Shown here: piece after piece, positions 25,266 to 36,339 of the stretch
Layout of the letters: every line of letters starts with the position of its first letter
Position numbering within the stretch: position 1 is the first letter of the stretch
DNA from: Spirogloea muscicola
Taxonomy: Eukaryota > Streptophyta > Zygnematophyceae > Spirogloeales > Spirogloeaceae
Assembly (NCBI GenBank): GCA_009602725.1
Contig: WELB01000049.1
Location: forward strand, 738,942-788,611
Length of the DNA stretch: 49,670 nucleotides
Direction of reading: 5' to 3'
The notes under the pieces: model-generated
Database searches by the model: none
What the model saw: the letters and a program-made list of their open reading frames with translations, nothing else
Told to the model about the DNA's origin: nothing
Made by a program: the position numbers and the translations under genes

Positions 25266-25573
25266 TCAGTAACCCCTGCTAAGCAGCCTCGGGTCAGAGA
25301 AACTGGGTTCTTGGAAGCGGGTCCCCTGGCCAGAGCCAGAGGCAGCAGCGAGGGCTCTGCCTGCACGCAGGTGCAGCGCGCGGGCCATAGACCTCTGCAG
25401 CGAGACGGCCAAGCGCATGCGGTACACCTGCGCTAGCGACCCTGCTGCTGGGAGTCCACCGGCTCCCCATGGAAGCGGCGGGCAATGGCGTGACGAGAGA
25501 GCTGGTTAAGCAGCTCGAGCCACCGAGCGCCCGGCGCCCCGTGCGTATTGATGGCGAGCGGGAAGAACTCGTC
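25266..25573 (-). pseudogene. LINE C-terminal ORF fragment 2 (longest)
   Basis: Minus-strand frame reads DEFFPLAINTHGAPGARWLE, then LLNQLSRHAIARRFHGEPVD, and after one frameshift AAGSLAQVYRMRLAVSLQRS, ALHLRAGRALAAAS and RFQEPSFSDPRLLSRGY with a stop at 25266-25268. It is the best preserved copy and shows that the short fragments elsewhere belong to one protein. FPLAxxxHGAxGxRxLxLLxxLxRHA resembles the conserved block near the C-terminus of many LINE ORF2 proteins. It is a 5'-truncated remnant with a frameshift. Confidence 0.5.
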
Positions 25574-26089
25574 TGAAGGCGGCGGCGGCTGCGTCCTGGC
25601 GCATTCTGCCGCCCTCCCCGGGGAGTTCCTCGGTCAGCGCCATGTGGCAGGTCGGCGCCGGCCGGCCAACCTGCCCCCCACCTTCATTGACCGCTCGCCG
25701 TGGTCAAGGGGATGTGGTTGACCGCTCGGATCCGCGCTTCCCCTGGCCCCCTCCTCGTAATTCGCTCATTCTTTTTTGGGCTGGCTTTTCCAGCCCCCAT
25801 CCTCAATGGGCGAGCCCTCGGATCCGGGGGCTGTCGAAGAATCAAGAGTCTCTCCAAACAAAGCAGTTAATGTGCGAGGCCGCTGTGAGCTTTAGCGCTT
25901 TTCTGGCCCCCTCGAAATACGTCATGTCTTGATTCTGGGCTGGCCAACACAGCCATCGCCCTCTACTTGGCGGAGTCTTGCTGTCTGTGAGAGGCCAGGC
26001 CAAAACGAGTAAACTTGGCTCTCGGCTCTCGGCTCTCACTTGTGCGCCTCAGAATTTTCCGGTCCCTTTGGGCAGCAAAGCGAGCAGCC

Positions 26090-26268
26090 CGGCTACTACG
26101 CCGTCGGCGTCGCTTGCTCAAGTGTACAGGATACGACTTGCCGTCTGCCTGCAGCGGTCCTCGGCATTTGCCATCCACTTGCGGGCAGGCCGCGCCTTGG
26201 CTGCTGCCTCCGAGTTCCGACAGGGTGACGCCTTCCCGCCCTTTGCTGATCTTGCACTTGCTGACTAG
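26090..26268 (+). pseudogene. LINE C-terminal ORF fragment 3
   Basis: The frame reads SLAQVYRIRLAVCLQRSSAF, then AIHLRAGRALAAASEFRQGD, and stops at 26266-26268. Compared with fragments 1 and 2, most changes are synonymous or conservative. A hairpin module follows about 90 bp downstream. Confidence 0.5.
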
Positions 26269-26615
26269 AGGTTAATGAGCGCCCACTCGCAGAAGTCATG
26301 GCAAGTGATTTCGTGCTTTTGCAACCTACGGCCTTCTCAGACCTTGTACATTCCATTGGGCTGGCCTCTCACAGCCATCGCCTTACCTTGCAAGAGCTAT
26401 TTCTTCGGAACTTGTCCATTTCTTCTTTCGGGCTGGCTTTCACAGTCCTCCCCTCCGTTGGATGAGCTTACTTCCTCAAATGCTGGGCATGCAGCAGGGA
26501 GTGCCGTTCGCGGCAAACGAGGCAAAGTACGCGGACAACCGGAAGTGGACAATCCGCCCCCTGCCATAAACGTCCACGGCTTATGGGTCTCGGTGGCTGG
26601 ACCTCTTGACACGGC

Positions 26616-26830
26616 TTGCGTGCCCGCGCAGTGTCCCGCTGGCCGCACGGCGAGGAGGCTGACTTTAACGCTGCTGGTTCGCTAGCGGAGGTGCACTGCA
26701 TTGTATTTCACTTCCCTACAGCAGTCCGTGACCCATGCCTTGCGTCTGCGAGCTGGTCGTGCTCTAGCTGCCACCTCTGGCTATCGGCAGCGGGACTGCT
26801 TTCCGGCTGCTAATCTGACTGGCGGCTACC
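26616..26830 (+). pseudogene. LINE C-terminal ORF fragment 4 (frameshifted)
   Basis: The first half reads RWPHGEEADFNAAGSLAEVH. The second half, in another frame, reads SLQQSVTHALRLRAGRALAA then TSGYRQRDCFPAANL. One frameshift separates them near 26695. A hairpin module follows near 26920. Confidence 0.5.
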
Positions 26831-27059
26831 TGGTGAGTTTTACTAATGCCATCCTTCATGGTACTTGCATAGCTGAGTATTTCAGCACTCCGGCCCCTTC
26901 GGACCATGTCCAATCTTATCGGGCTAGCACTTCACAGCCCTCGCCCCCTCTGATAATTCTCGTTATCCTCATGAAGAGCAGCCTTTTTAAAGGGGGGAAG
27001 GGCTGTGAAAAGCCAGCCCACCAATGAATTAAGGAAGGAGCGGCAATACAAAGGACCAC

Positions 27060-29060
27060 CCCCAGGGAGACCACTTATACCCGTGGCTATGGACATCTAT
27101 AGGCGCTATGGTATCAAGCAGTCCTCCATTGCCTGGCCCACCTGGTAGACGCATGCTGTCATAGTCGGATCGGTAACTTGTGGCATACTAGCGTCTCGCG
27201 TTGCTTAGTACAGGTTGCGGCTCTGGCTTGCATCATTCCAGGCTTTAGCAATACAGCAATACATCAGCGCGCTGTGCGCGCACTAAGCCAGGCCGGTGGT
27301 GCATGGTGGTGCTCCGGTGCCCCAGATATGTGCTTATTCGTGGGTACTGAGACCCCTTTCACTTGTGTTCTTCGTAAACCCTTCTTATCTATGGTCTCAC
27401 GAACATTGTTCTGGCTTGGTTCGGCCTCCTTGCAGTTCATGCGTACTGCACGCCTTCTCTCATTTCAAGTAAGCCAGAAGGAGCCGGACAAGGAGCTCTT
27501 CTTGTTGGCTCCTGCATAGATATGTGGTTCAGCGCTTTCTGCACCTTTTTCGGACCTTTGCCGATCTCATGTTGGCTCGCATTCCGCAGCAATAACGACA
27601 GCTCTTCCCAAAAGGGGGCGAGGGTGAGGGCCAGCCGCAAAGGAAAGTGGACAAGTGCTCAAAGCGCCGATGTGCAATCAAGACATGCACGTGCGGCGCT
27701 TGGAGGGCCTGGAAGCACGCATCATTAGCGGCTACAATCTCTTGTACATTGCGCTCTCACCACGATTTAGATGTGAGCCGCTTGGCACTGCCTCTAGCTA
27801 CCAAAATTGGAAGGAGCAAAAGAAGTCGTAAATAGTATGGATTGCATGTTTTTCAATATGACAGTTGTTCTCAGAGCTGCTTCAGCATTAGCATGAACAT
27901 GTGGATCGTGCACTCAATCGCAGAGCACAACTGCCTGTCAATGCATCTTGTTGCTTGGCAGTCGAGGAGCTTGAGCGGATCCTGACTTTAACAAAGCAAG
28001 CTGCATCGACCTCTCTGCCTGATATGGCAACTTGATACCAGGCTTCTATCTCAAGATTCTGTCAACGTGAGCTCGTCTACAAGACGCAAATTGAGCTTCT
28101 GGTGATGAATATTTCAAATGTCACAAGAGTCCTACTCGCCGACCTGCAGACACATACTCGACAGACCAAGTTGCTCTTGTACTGGGTTGCTCTTGTGCTA
28201 GATCGTCTCCATAACCAGCCTGGGTAGGAGAAGCTAGCATGCAAAAAAGCATCGTTAATGTCCACAGTATGCCCCGATTGCAAGTTCCACTGCTTCAACT
28301 CAGCTCATCCTGGTGTTTGACAGCTTTGGCATTGCTGCTCCATCGTAGATACGGGTCTGTTTCAGTTGGCTCCTGTCCACACACGTGGTATATCGACACC
28401 AATAATGTCCTTGGCCTGCTACCGTGTTGGCATCCTACCATGTTGACGTCCGTGTCAGCTACCAAGAGTGATATTGTTGATTGATGATGTCCTGTAGACG
28501 ACCATATCCATGGCATGTCATATCATCTCACTACCTGTACAGACCTTCATAGGATGATCGATCAACCAAAGATATTTGGCTACCTGCTTGCACATCATAA
28601 AAGGTTCTTGTCACAAGACGTGCATTTGTGGTCTCAGAAGTTGGTCGTCTTGGTCAAGTATTTCAACTGGCCAAATGTCTGGTATATCACATTCATTTGC
28701 TCATCCTCCATGGTGGGGGCCGAGGTCGTAGGCATGATGTGTGTCAGGAGGCAATACGTAGTGGCAGCAAAGGTGTGCTTTGTCAGACAGCCCTCCCCAC
28801 CTTCGGATGCGCTTACACACACAGACGGGATGCATAGTCACCTACTCTGCTATTTCAACGAGGGTAGAGGCATCTCAGCTTCCATTCAGTATAAATCTAG
28901 GCAACCACTTGCCTCCTGTGGAGCCACTCCTGTGAAAGTGCCTCTCGTGTCCAGCCTCAACTTCAGCCAGATTGTACAGTGTGTTATGGACTACTATAAA
29001 TTTGTGGTCCATTACAAGTGCGTGCCTCCAGACGCAATCTGTGACATCACTCGGTCGGAA
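27060..29060. other. region without supported gene
   Basis: AT-richer DNA. Near 27427-27470 a plus frame reads FMRTARLLSFQ; the related FMRTARLLSHG lies on the minus strand near 43440-43475, so a small dispersed repeat is present. A 200-codon open frame at 28515-29117 contains LVKYFNWPNVWYITF, which faintly recalls ANF receptor domains, but it runs into a hairpin module at its end and shows no other support. Confidence 0.35.
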
Positions 29061-29710
29061 GCAGATTCTCTAGGGCTGCCCTTCGGACTGGCTTTTTACA
29101 GCCCTCGCCCCCTCTGAAAGAAACAGCTCTTCCAGTTCCTGACAGAGCTGCTGCAGCTCTGGAAGATCTGCTTCTACTTCTTATCGAGGATCTTCCACGG
29201 CTGGGGTTTGGGAGTGGTGTGTATTGAATGATGGAGGGCCTGAGTTGCCAGGTACGAAGGCGAGCACATTTGACAGTTGTACACATTGACAGGAATCATG
29301 AATAGTAGTTTCATGCTTGTTGTGCCTTTTGGCCCTTTTAGTCGTCTACACTCCGACTCCTTCAGACCTTGTCCATTCTTTTGGGCTGGCCTCTCCCAGC
29401 CACCAGTTAATCTGGCCGCGCTTGCTTTACTCCGTTGGGCTAGCCTCTCACGGCCATTGCCTTAGATTGGAAAAGCAGTCTCTTTCCATTGACAGATTTA
29501 GTGCTCGCCCATAGAGAAGAGGGGCTGGCAAAGCCAGCCCAAAAACGAATCAGAGAAGGGGCACTCCCAATTGGGGCAAGGGCTGTGAAAAGCCAGCCCG
29601 AAAAAGGATTGACAAAGGTTCGAAGGGGCCAAATGATGGAGGGGCCTTAAAAAGGGCTAAGAAAAGAATGGACAAGAAGCGAAAAAGAATTGGACAAAGT
29701 CCAAAGCACA
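29060..29710. mobile_element. LINE-like repeat island 3 with GGGCTGGC hairpin modules
   Basis: Modules lie near 29083, 29380, 29435, 29522-29540 (perfect palindrome, GGGCTGGC-AAA-GCCAGCCC), 29580 and, degenerate, 29648. Plus and minus orientations are mixed. No ORF end is left here. It lies directly 5' of the BPC gene. Confidence 0.6.
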
Positions 29711-30045
29711 AAGAAAGGAGCCGGAAATAGGATTTGGGGGGGGGTTGAACGGGAGAGCAGCCCGCCGGTCTGCTTCTGGCTTCGGCAGCTCCGCCCGTCG
29801 TGTGGCACTGACACGTAAGTCGTTGACGAGTGGGGGAGGGGAGCCGTCAAAAGCCGGCGATCTTGGGGGCGCCCGTCGCCCGGGTCGCCAAGCGTGCCCA
29901 GCCACTCCGACAAGTCGTATGTACGTCGCCGAAGAAGGCAGCCAGTCGGCGGCGTCGCAGGGAGTGGGGGGGGGTGCGGGACAGGCGACGGGGGGAAGAG
30001 GAGGGGGGGGCCGCAGCGCCGCGCCCCCTCCCCCCGGAGCCGATT

Positions 30046-30053
30046 TGACGTCA
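30046..30053. promoter_or_regulatory. palindromic TGACGTCA (bZIP/CRE-type site)
   Basis: A perfect TGACGTCA lies immediately before the first ATG of the BPC exon 1 open frame and is followed by a second TGACG half-site. Plant TGA-type bZIP factors bind such sites; occupancy is inference. Confidence 0.35.
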
Positions 30054-30054
30054 T

Positions 30055-32720
30055 ATGACGATTTCTGGACTCCCAGCCCGGCGAAAATGCTCCGGGGAGA
30101 AACGCCTACGCATTTGGGAGGAGGGAGGTGAGGGGGAGGGAGGCGCTGGGAAACCGCTTCTTGCGCGCCCCACACCCTCCCCCCCCCCNGGCGGCGGCAT
30201 CATCCCCGGCGGCATTCCGGGCGTCGGCGTCCACGGCGGCGGCGGCGGCGGCGGCGGCGGCCTTCATATCCCTCACGGCGGGGTGGTGTCTCACGGCGGC
30301 GGCGGCGGCGGCGTGGTGCCCGGCGGCGGCAGCGTCGGCGGCGGCGGCGGCGGCGATGCCCCAGGCAGCGTAGACACCGAGAGCGCCATCAAGACGGCGC
30401 TGGACCAGATGCTGGACGAGGAGGCCAACCAGGCGGAGCAGGCGGAGCAGCACGCGCTGGCGCGGCCCAAGCCGCGCGCCTGGCTGCATGGCGAGGAGTT
30501 TGCCAAGTGGCAGCACGACCAGGCGTACCTCAACAAGCTGCAGCAGGACCAGGCGCCGGGCGTGGAGGACAACGACCCGGGGTCCATGGAGACGCTCAAC
30601 ATCGCGGAGATCATCGCGGAGCGCGACCAGGCGCGCGCGGACCACCGCAAGGAGATGGCCTCCCGCAAGCACAAGGCGTTCGAAAGCCGCCAGTACCACG
30701 CCCAGCGCGACGTCGCTCGCCAGGAGCGCGACGCCGCGCAGCGCGAGCGCGACTTTGCGCGCAAGGAGCGGGACGCGGCCAGGTGAGGTTGGCAGCAGCC
30801 CTGGGGAAACTCTGCTTGCCTGCTGTGTTGACCCTTTGATGCTGCCACAGATATCGAGCAGGTGGTGTTGCTTGTTTAGTGACCACGATTGGTGAATGGA
30901 AGAAGGTGTAGCCAGGCCGCTCTGCAGAGCAGTGAGCAGGGCGCACGATGTTTGAGATGATGTGTGTTAGTCAGTACGGCATAAATTGTAAACGAGGAAA
31001 TCTCAATCAGTTGGCAGCTAGGGTGACATGGCACATGCAGCAATTTAGAAAGGGCTGCAGACAGTCATGGGCTGAAAAGGTCGTCAGACGGCAGCCTAGG
31101 TCGTCAGATGGCAGCCTTCACTCTGGCATGAAAAGGCAACGAGAATCTCAAGCAGTAGGCAGCTAGGGTGACATGTCAAAATCTCTGCTCACATGCAGCA
31201 ATTTGGAAAGGGCTGCAGATAGTCATGGGTGGTAGAAGTCGTCAGATGGCAGCCTTCATTGACTGCGTCCTGTATTGTCGTGTGTATTGTCTATCCAGGG
31301 CAACGCTGGCTGCAGCTCTGGCGGCCTGTCGGTGTGGCAAGGTCGCAGAGCTGGGCCCTGTGAGGAAGATGGGAGCAGCCCTGGCTGGGGTCGGAGAGAA
31401 GAAGAAGAGCCACAAGAGGAAGGCCCCGGTCGATCAGCACCAGCATCATCATCAGCAGCAGCAGCAGCAGCAGATGGCGTTTGACAGTTATCGGCACGGA
31501 GAGGAGGACATGAGAGGCTACCAGGTCTCCAGCAACGGGAGCTGGAAGGCGGCCGCGGTGACGGAGCTGAGGAAACGGTATCATGAGGACCCGAACGAGG
31601 AGCCGAGGATGGACACGCCTGTTCCCCACTGCACCTGCACAGGGGCGAAGGTGAAGGCGTACAAGGGTGGGCAGAGCTGGCAGGTGCAACCCTTGGCGTT
31701 TCTCAGAAAAGTGAAGAATCTAGGGTCTTCAGTAAGCTTAAGAGGAATACAATTATTAGAAATTGCTATGTACATGAGTAAGCTCATCCAAGCCAGGCAT
31801 GCGACACCTGGCTAATTGCGTGCCTGTTTGTTGCCAAGATTCCAGCAGCATACTGTTGACACTAATGGTTGACTGTCCTGTGTTCTCGCTGTGCAGTCCG
31901 CTTGCTGCACAGTGACTTTGTCCCAGCATCCCCTGCCAGCCAAGCCTAGCGCACCAGGGAAGCGCATCGCAGGCAGGAAGATGAGCTTTGGCGTTTTTAA
32001 CAGACTGCTGGAGCATCTGAAAGTTCAGGGCGTGGATGTTGAGTCGTCAATAGACCTCAAGGATCACTGGGCTCTCCATGGAACGAACAAATACAGGATC
32101 ATACCTGCTGCAGAGGACGAAATGTGAGTGAGGAGTTGCTGTGGCCCCTTGAGTCTTTGCAATCGCGGAGGTCTTGTGTTTCCAGTAAGTCCGTGAGAAG
32201 TTTTCTACTGTTGACTGTGACCCTAGTTGTTCCAAGGAGTAGCCTGTGTCCTGTGTTATGCGGAGGTAAAATTTGTTCAGGTTATCTAAATTGATCTCAA
32301 AGAGTACGTCAAATATGTTTCACTAGTATATGTGGCTTCCTCAAATTAGTTGTGGGCGTTATACTGTGGCCTTGTAGTTGCATGGCTTGGATGCGTGCAT
32401 CTCTGCTCAGGAAGGTCCAATCTTGCTCAGGGATGTCTGAGTAGTTCCCTAGTTCCCTAGTCCTGTCTTCGAGCTTCCCTAAATTCCTGGTCCCATGGCA
32501 GATGTATAACGTGCTCAAGTATACGGGCTTGCAATTTTGTAGCAGCAATGGCTATCCGGAGGGCAGGCAGGTGTCTGCTGCTTCATACAAGTGGCCTGGA
32601 GTGGGCATGCTTGGGAGACTAACTACTAACTGGTGCCTGTGCAGGGTGCCCAAGGGCGACGAAGCGCATACGCACGCGCATACGCATGCGCACGTGCACC
32701 AGCACGCGGGCCAGTACTGA
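30055..32720 (+). CDS. BPC: BBR/BPC (GAGA-binding) transcription factor, divergent
   Basis: Nuclear DNA-binding protein of the plant BARLEY B RECOMBINANT / BASIC PENTACYSTEINE family, which binds GA-repeat elements. Exons: up to 30782, 31299-31683, 31897-32123 and 32645-32720; phases agree (donors AG|GTGAGG, CAG|GTGCAA, AT|GTGAGT), about 471 residues. N-part: Gly-rich stretch, then a charged coiled coil with AERDQAR and repeated ERDAAQRERDFARKERDAAR. Exon 2: basic KKKSHKRK (likely nuclear signal), a His/Gln run, and VPHCTCTG. Exon 3: SWQSACCTVTLSQHPLP, RIAGRKMSFGVFNRLLEHL, DLKDHWALHGTNKY, the family's C-terminal domain. The usual third cysteine, after the CxCTG block, is replaced by Ala, leaving four of five. 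Exon 4 adds a His-rich tail (AHTHAHTHAHVHQHAG); the acceptor follows two CTAAC branch-point-like motifs. Without that splice the protein would stop at 32127. The start is uncertain because of the N at 30189. Confidence 0.88.
30992..31262. repeat. imperfect tandem duplication in BPC intron 1
   Basis: The segments 30992-31097 and 31138-31258 repeat the same order of blocks (AATCTCAA, GGCAGCTAGGGTGACATG, CATGCAGCAATTT, AAAGGGCTGCAGA, CGTCAGA.GGCAGCCT). A partial third CGTCAGATGGCAGCCTTCA lies at about 31099-31118. Confidence 0.75.
32664..32699. other. 36-nt perfect alternating purine-pyrimidine tract
   Basis: Every base alternates purine and pyrimidine, with many CG, CA and TG steps, inside the exon that codes for the His-rich tail of the BPC protein. 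Such tracts can adopt Z-DNA. Confidence 0.6.
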
Positions 32721-33861
32721 GGTTCTCTACTCTTCCGGCCTGCTCATGGGCTGCTGCCGCCTCCTTCACAGGAGCACGTCTACAATGACCGCTGTCATTT
32801 CCAGGTGGAAGTGTCACTTGAGAAACTTGGCTATGTCTGGACGCCAGCAACGCTCTATTGGTAGCGTCGGCACATTGGGCTGCTCAAAGTCTTGCATGCG
32901 TTCAACATCTTGCCCCCCCCCCCCCCCCCCCCCCNNNNNNNNCCCCCCCCTCCCTGTGCTGTCGCCCAGGAGGCCTGGCCAGGATAGGGCTCGTTGACAT
33001 GGTATGGGCTCAGCAGATAAGAGGTCGTGTGAGAGGATGCCTTTTCAAATCTTTAGGTGACTTTATAAGCTCACTGTTGTACATCTATTTGCAGTACTTA
33101 CATAATACAGACTAGAGAGCAAGGCCAGAGCCTAGGTAGCTGAGTACGTGCCAGCCACTGGGGCCAGCATATTCGAAGGTCCAGCATGAGGGTGGGCTAT
33201 CAGCCATTACAAGCTGGAGTCTGCAGCTCGAGTCTTGACTGTGGACTCCTGACATCATCTTGTCTTGGCGACCAAATGCCGCAGTCATATGTTCAGGCAC
33301 TGCTGATTGTCTAGCATTATAGTCCTACTGGTTTGCCACAATGTGCTTAGTACACGACTAACAAAATTTACATATGAGCTTTATGCATTGCGTTTATGTC
33401 ACTGTGGACAATCAGTGTCTGTGGACAGAAGGTCTCTGCAGAGACAATGTCTGAGAAAGGGTTTGAGCTTCTCAATAATACTATCCGCGAGCTTAGCCGC
33501 ATTAGTCTGCCTCTTACTCCTCGGCAGCACAGTCCTGGGTTTGACTGGTCTTGGCGTCGTCTGCACTTGCCGTCAATGCTTCGAGGTGGCCTAATGCCCT
33601 TGCTGTGGATACTCTTCCATGCGCAGCTCCGTAACTCTTCATTAAGCAACCTCAAGTGCCACCTGCAAGCTGGGCCATGTGCAATTGAAATTAACAGCTG
33701 CAGATGACTGCAGGAGGCAGTCTTGCACGATGGAGAATGTAGAGGATCTGGGCAGGCAAGCACAATGGTTGAACCACTTTTGTGCACTTTGCAGCAGTGT
33801 GTCACATACATAGAGCAGCATGCTGTCAGAGATTCATAGGACTTTGGAAGAACAAGAAAAC
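32721..33861. other. BPC 3' flank and start of segmental duplication 2
   Basis: From about 32733 this region aligns with 37275-38436: shared blocks near 32840-32905 versus 37450-37520, 33000-33190 versus 37570-37760, and 33400-33670 versus 37985-38260. Open frames are not conserved between the copies, so I call no gene. Confidence 0.55.
32914..32950. repeat. poly-C tract interrupted by 8 Ns
   Basis: A run of C on both sides of an 8-base gap. The true length is unknown; an unresolved homopolymer in the assembly. Confidence 0.9.
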
Positions 33862-36222
33862 TTACTCACAGTTGTTCGTCATCTCTAGCATTTCCGGGTG
33901 CTTGTGCTCCTTGTCAATTGCCAGTCTTACATATTCTGCTCTATCGCGGTCTCTTGGGTAGTGGTGGTACAGCAGCCCGTATATACAAGTGCACACGATC
34001 CATGATTTAGTCATGCTTGCGAGGAGGCCATGAGAGAGTGCACGTGCATTGTTGCGGTTGGCGAGAAAAGCGTCTTGCACTTGCAGGCCCTTCCCCATTG
34101 AGTAGTAGCTGAACAACAGCTCAGCAATTGTAGCCACAAATTATGGCGCAAATGATGCTGGCAGGGACTCCAGTGCGTGCATACACACTCGATTGCAGCT
34201 TCTGCGGTACTATCTCAGCTTTGATGGGGCTGCCAAAATATCATAAGCACCGCGGTTGGCGTAAATTTGGGGCATGACTGCAGCTCGCTGAGATATTATG
34301 CAGGGCACCTGTATATAATATCTACATGGGGGACATCTGTGGTGACCTTCACATCGTGGACACAAGCAGCTGGGTAGCATTTGATGCTCCAACATCTGCT
34401 TGCTGCTTATGGCATGGGCTTATTACTATGTATTACTGGTCAATATTGATTCAGCTTCTTGGGTACTTAACAACAGGGCGTTGTGCTGCTCACTTGTTGG
34501 TGGCAGAGCCATTCCAGGAGGCAAGGAGGCCCATGGGGATCAGCGTTGCAGCGTACAGGAGTGGCCACGGCGCATCAGTGGGCAGGCCATAGAGTAGGAC
34601 GACGGAGAAGATGGCGGCGCTGCCAGAGCTGAACTGGGCACACTCAATGCGGCCAGCATTGGGGAGCCGGCGGGCAGCAATGTTGCCGAGCAAGCCCCCG
34701 GAAAGGGCGCCGACTGACGTTGCTGTCTGGTATATTATCTGCAGCGTAGCTGTGCCTGTGGGCAAAGGAGACCCTGACCCCTAAACGCAATCAGCACCTC
34801 ATAGGCAGCCAGGGTCAGGCACACCACAACAGATCTGGGGCTTGTGATCCATTTGGTGTCAGGGCTCCACCATTATGGTGAGGTACGTTGGATATGTTGG
34901 GGGTTTGGGTACAAGAAACGTAGGTTGGGGCGATACAACCATTGATCACCCGTTTGCGTGAGCCAATGAGCTCAAGCCACATGGTGCGGAAGGAGAATGC
35001 GGCGCCAGGGAAGGAGCCCACCATGCCCTGGGCGACGACGACTTGGACCGTTGGGATGCCCATCACAGTCCGCGTGTCCGCCAGCATCTCGTCAAGCACC
35101 TGCCGCCACCCGACGCCTGGCGGTTGCAGGTGGTCTCTATGGTCCAGGCTCCCCTGCCCGCTGCCCGATATCTCCTTGCTGCACAGGGGTGGCAGCCCTC
35201 AGGGGACGTGTGTATCCATCACTGTGGCTTAGGTACACCATCTGGGGTGGACGATGTTGGTTGCCAAACAAGAGGATGCTTACTGGAAAAGGGTGGAAGG
35301 AGGCACCTCGGCTGGCCTGCAGGGAAATGGGGATCCTCGACAAAAGCGTATACGGCCGCAGCGAGCACGAAGCAGTCGGCAGCAGTGAGCAAGAAGGCGA
35401 CACGCCAGCCGGGAATGCCAGCGGGTGCTGTGTCCGCGAGCATGATGGCGGCGCCACTGCCAATAATGCCACCACTGTTGCCAGCGACCCTGAGCCAGGC
35501 GAAGGCCAGCCCTCGGTTTGCCGCGTCCGCTGTGTCGGCGACCATGGAGTAGATGGCTGGGGTTGCCCACGCTAGGGCGATGCCATTGAGGCCGCGTGCC
35601 GATGCCAGCTGCCGCCACCGCCAGCCACCACCGGTGATGCCGCCGCCCCCCCAACACCCATCCAGCTATCAGCTCTGGAAGGGCAGAGGGAGAGGCGGGG
35701 GGGGGGTCCTGCGGGGGCAGAGGCGGGCGGGCCCCGGTGGGAGGGGGGTGGTCCAATAAGACACAGCTATCAAACTTGGAACTGGGTGGCAGGTCCATGC
35801 CTCGACAATGGAAGAGAGAAAGGGTGGAGGAAGTGGGTGAAAGGATGGCAGAGGGCTACTTCAGCGAAGGATAGCGAAGGAGGAGGAGAGGCCGCTGGCA
35901 GCCGTGGCGGCCATGCTTATGGCGATGACTGTGCCGCGGTGCGAGCGCTTGGTCAGCGCGGCGGCTGTGGGGCAGGTCAGCGCCTGGGCCAGCCGGCGTG
36001 AGCGTAAGCACCGTCAGGCCGTGCATCGAGATGCGCCTCGAGTCGCCCACCTTGCGGTACACCGACGGCAGCAGCACCTCGTCTGCATTGTCCACCGCCA
36101 ATGCCAGCACCCACCAGCGCCGCCGTCACCCGCTGGCGGCCCACCATCGCCGGCGCCGCCACAAGCGAGGTGGTGGCCTCGCTGGGGGAAGGCTCCGCCT
36201 CCTCCGCCTCCGCCAACGCCAA
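33862..36222 (-). pseudogene. spinster-like MFS transporter, copy 3 (decayed)
   Basis: Same exon plan as copy 1 plus the N-terminal exon that copy 1 lacks in this window. Exon 1 (to about 35865) carries DNADEVLLPSVYRKVG and LTVLTL but needs two frameshifts, one within TAALV to LALAV and one before RLAQALTCP, and its 3' end has a small duplication with no usable donor. Exon 2 (35608-35307, 302 bp as in copy 1) is open and reads NGIALAWATPAIYSMVAD. Exon 3 (35178-34950) is open but ends in a phase that does not fit exon 4 (34755-34494, 262 bp). Exon 5 (34229-33862) begins PIKAEIVPQKLQSSVYA, then breaks before ATIAELLFSYYS and ends at a TAA at 33862. The GLR exons nearby show no such lesions, so sequencing error is an unlikely cause. 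Confidence 0.75.
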
Positions 36223-36339
36223 CGGGGTCCGCCGCAGCGAGAGCCAGTGCCGTCTACTGAGACGAGAAGGATTTCCAAAGGGCGTCTAAGGTGAGAAGGG
36301 TGGAAAAGAAGCTCCTCCAAGCTCTTCCAAGGAGTGAGC

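Larger units (their letters stand above)
24470..27060. mobile_element. LINE-like repeat island 2 with GGGCTGGC hairpin modules
   Basis: The largest island. Hairpin modules lie near 24785 (reverse), 25080, 25775, 25935, 26358, 26428, 26920 and 27003 (reverse). Four fragments of one protein family lie between them (listed separately). The plus-strand ORF ends near 26268 and 26820 are followed within about 80-120 bp by a plus-oriented hairpin module, as expected if the module is the 3' untranslated tail of the element. The island fills the space between the 5' ends of GLR-B and the BPC gene. Confidence 0.6.
32733..36300. repeat. segmental duplication 2, unit A
   Basis: Tandem copy of about 37270-41300 in the same orientation, ending 3' of the first exon of an MFS gene. 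Exon order and intron positions of the MFS gene agree between the units. Confidence 0.8.

Noticed and set aside
28515-29117. 200-codon open frame with LVKYFNWPNVWYITF, possibly an ANF-receptor remnant
   Set aside because: Only one short block recalls the family, the frame ends inside a hairpin repeat module, and no adjoining exon extends the similarity.
29657-30131. open frames upstream of the BPC coding region
   Set aside because: Low-complexity Pro/Gly/Arg translations on both strands around an assembly gap; no match to BPC N-termini.
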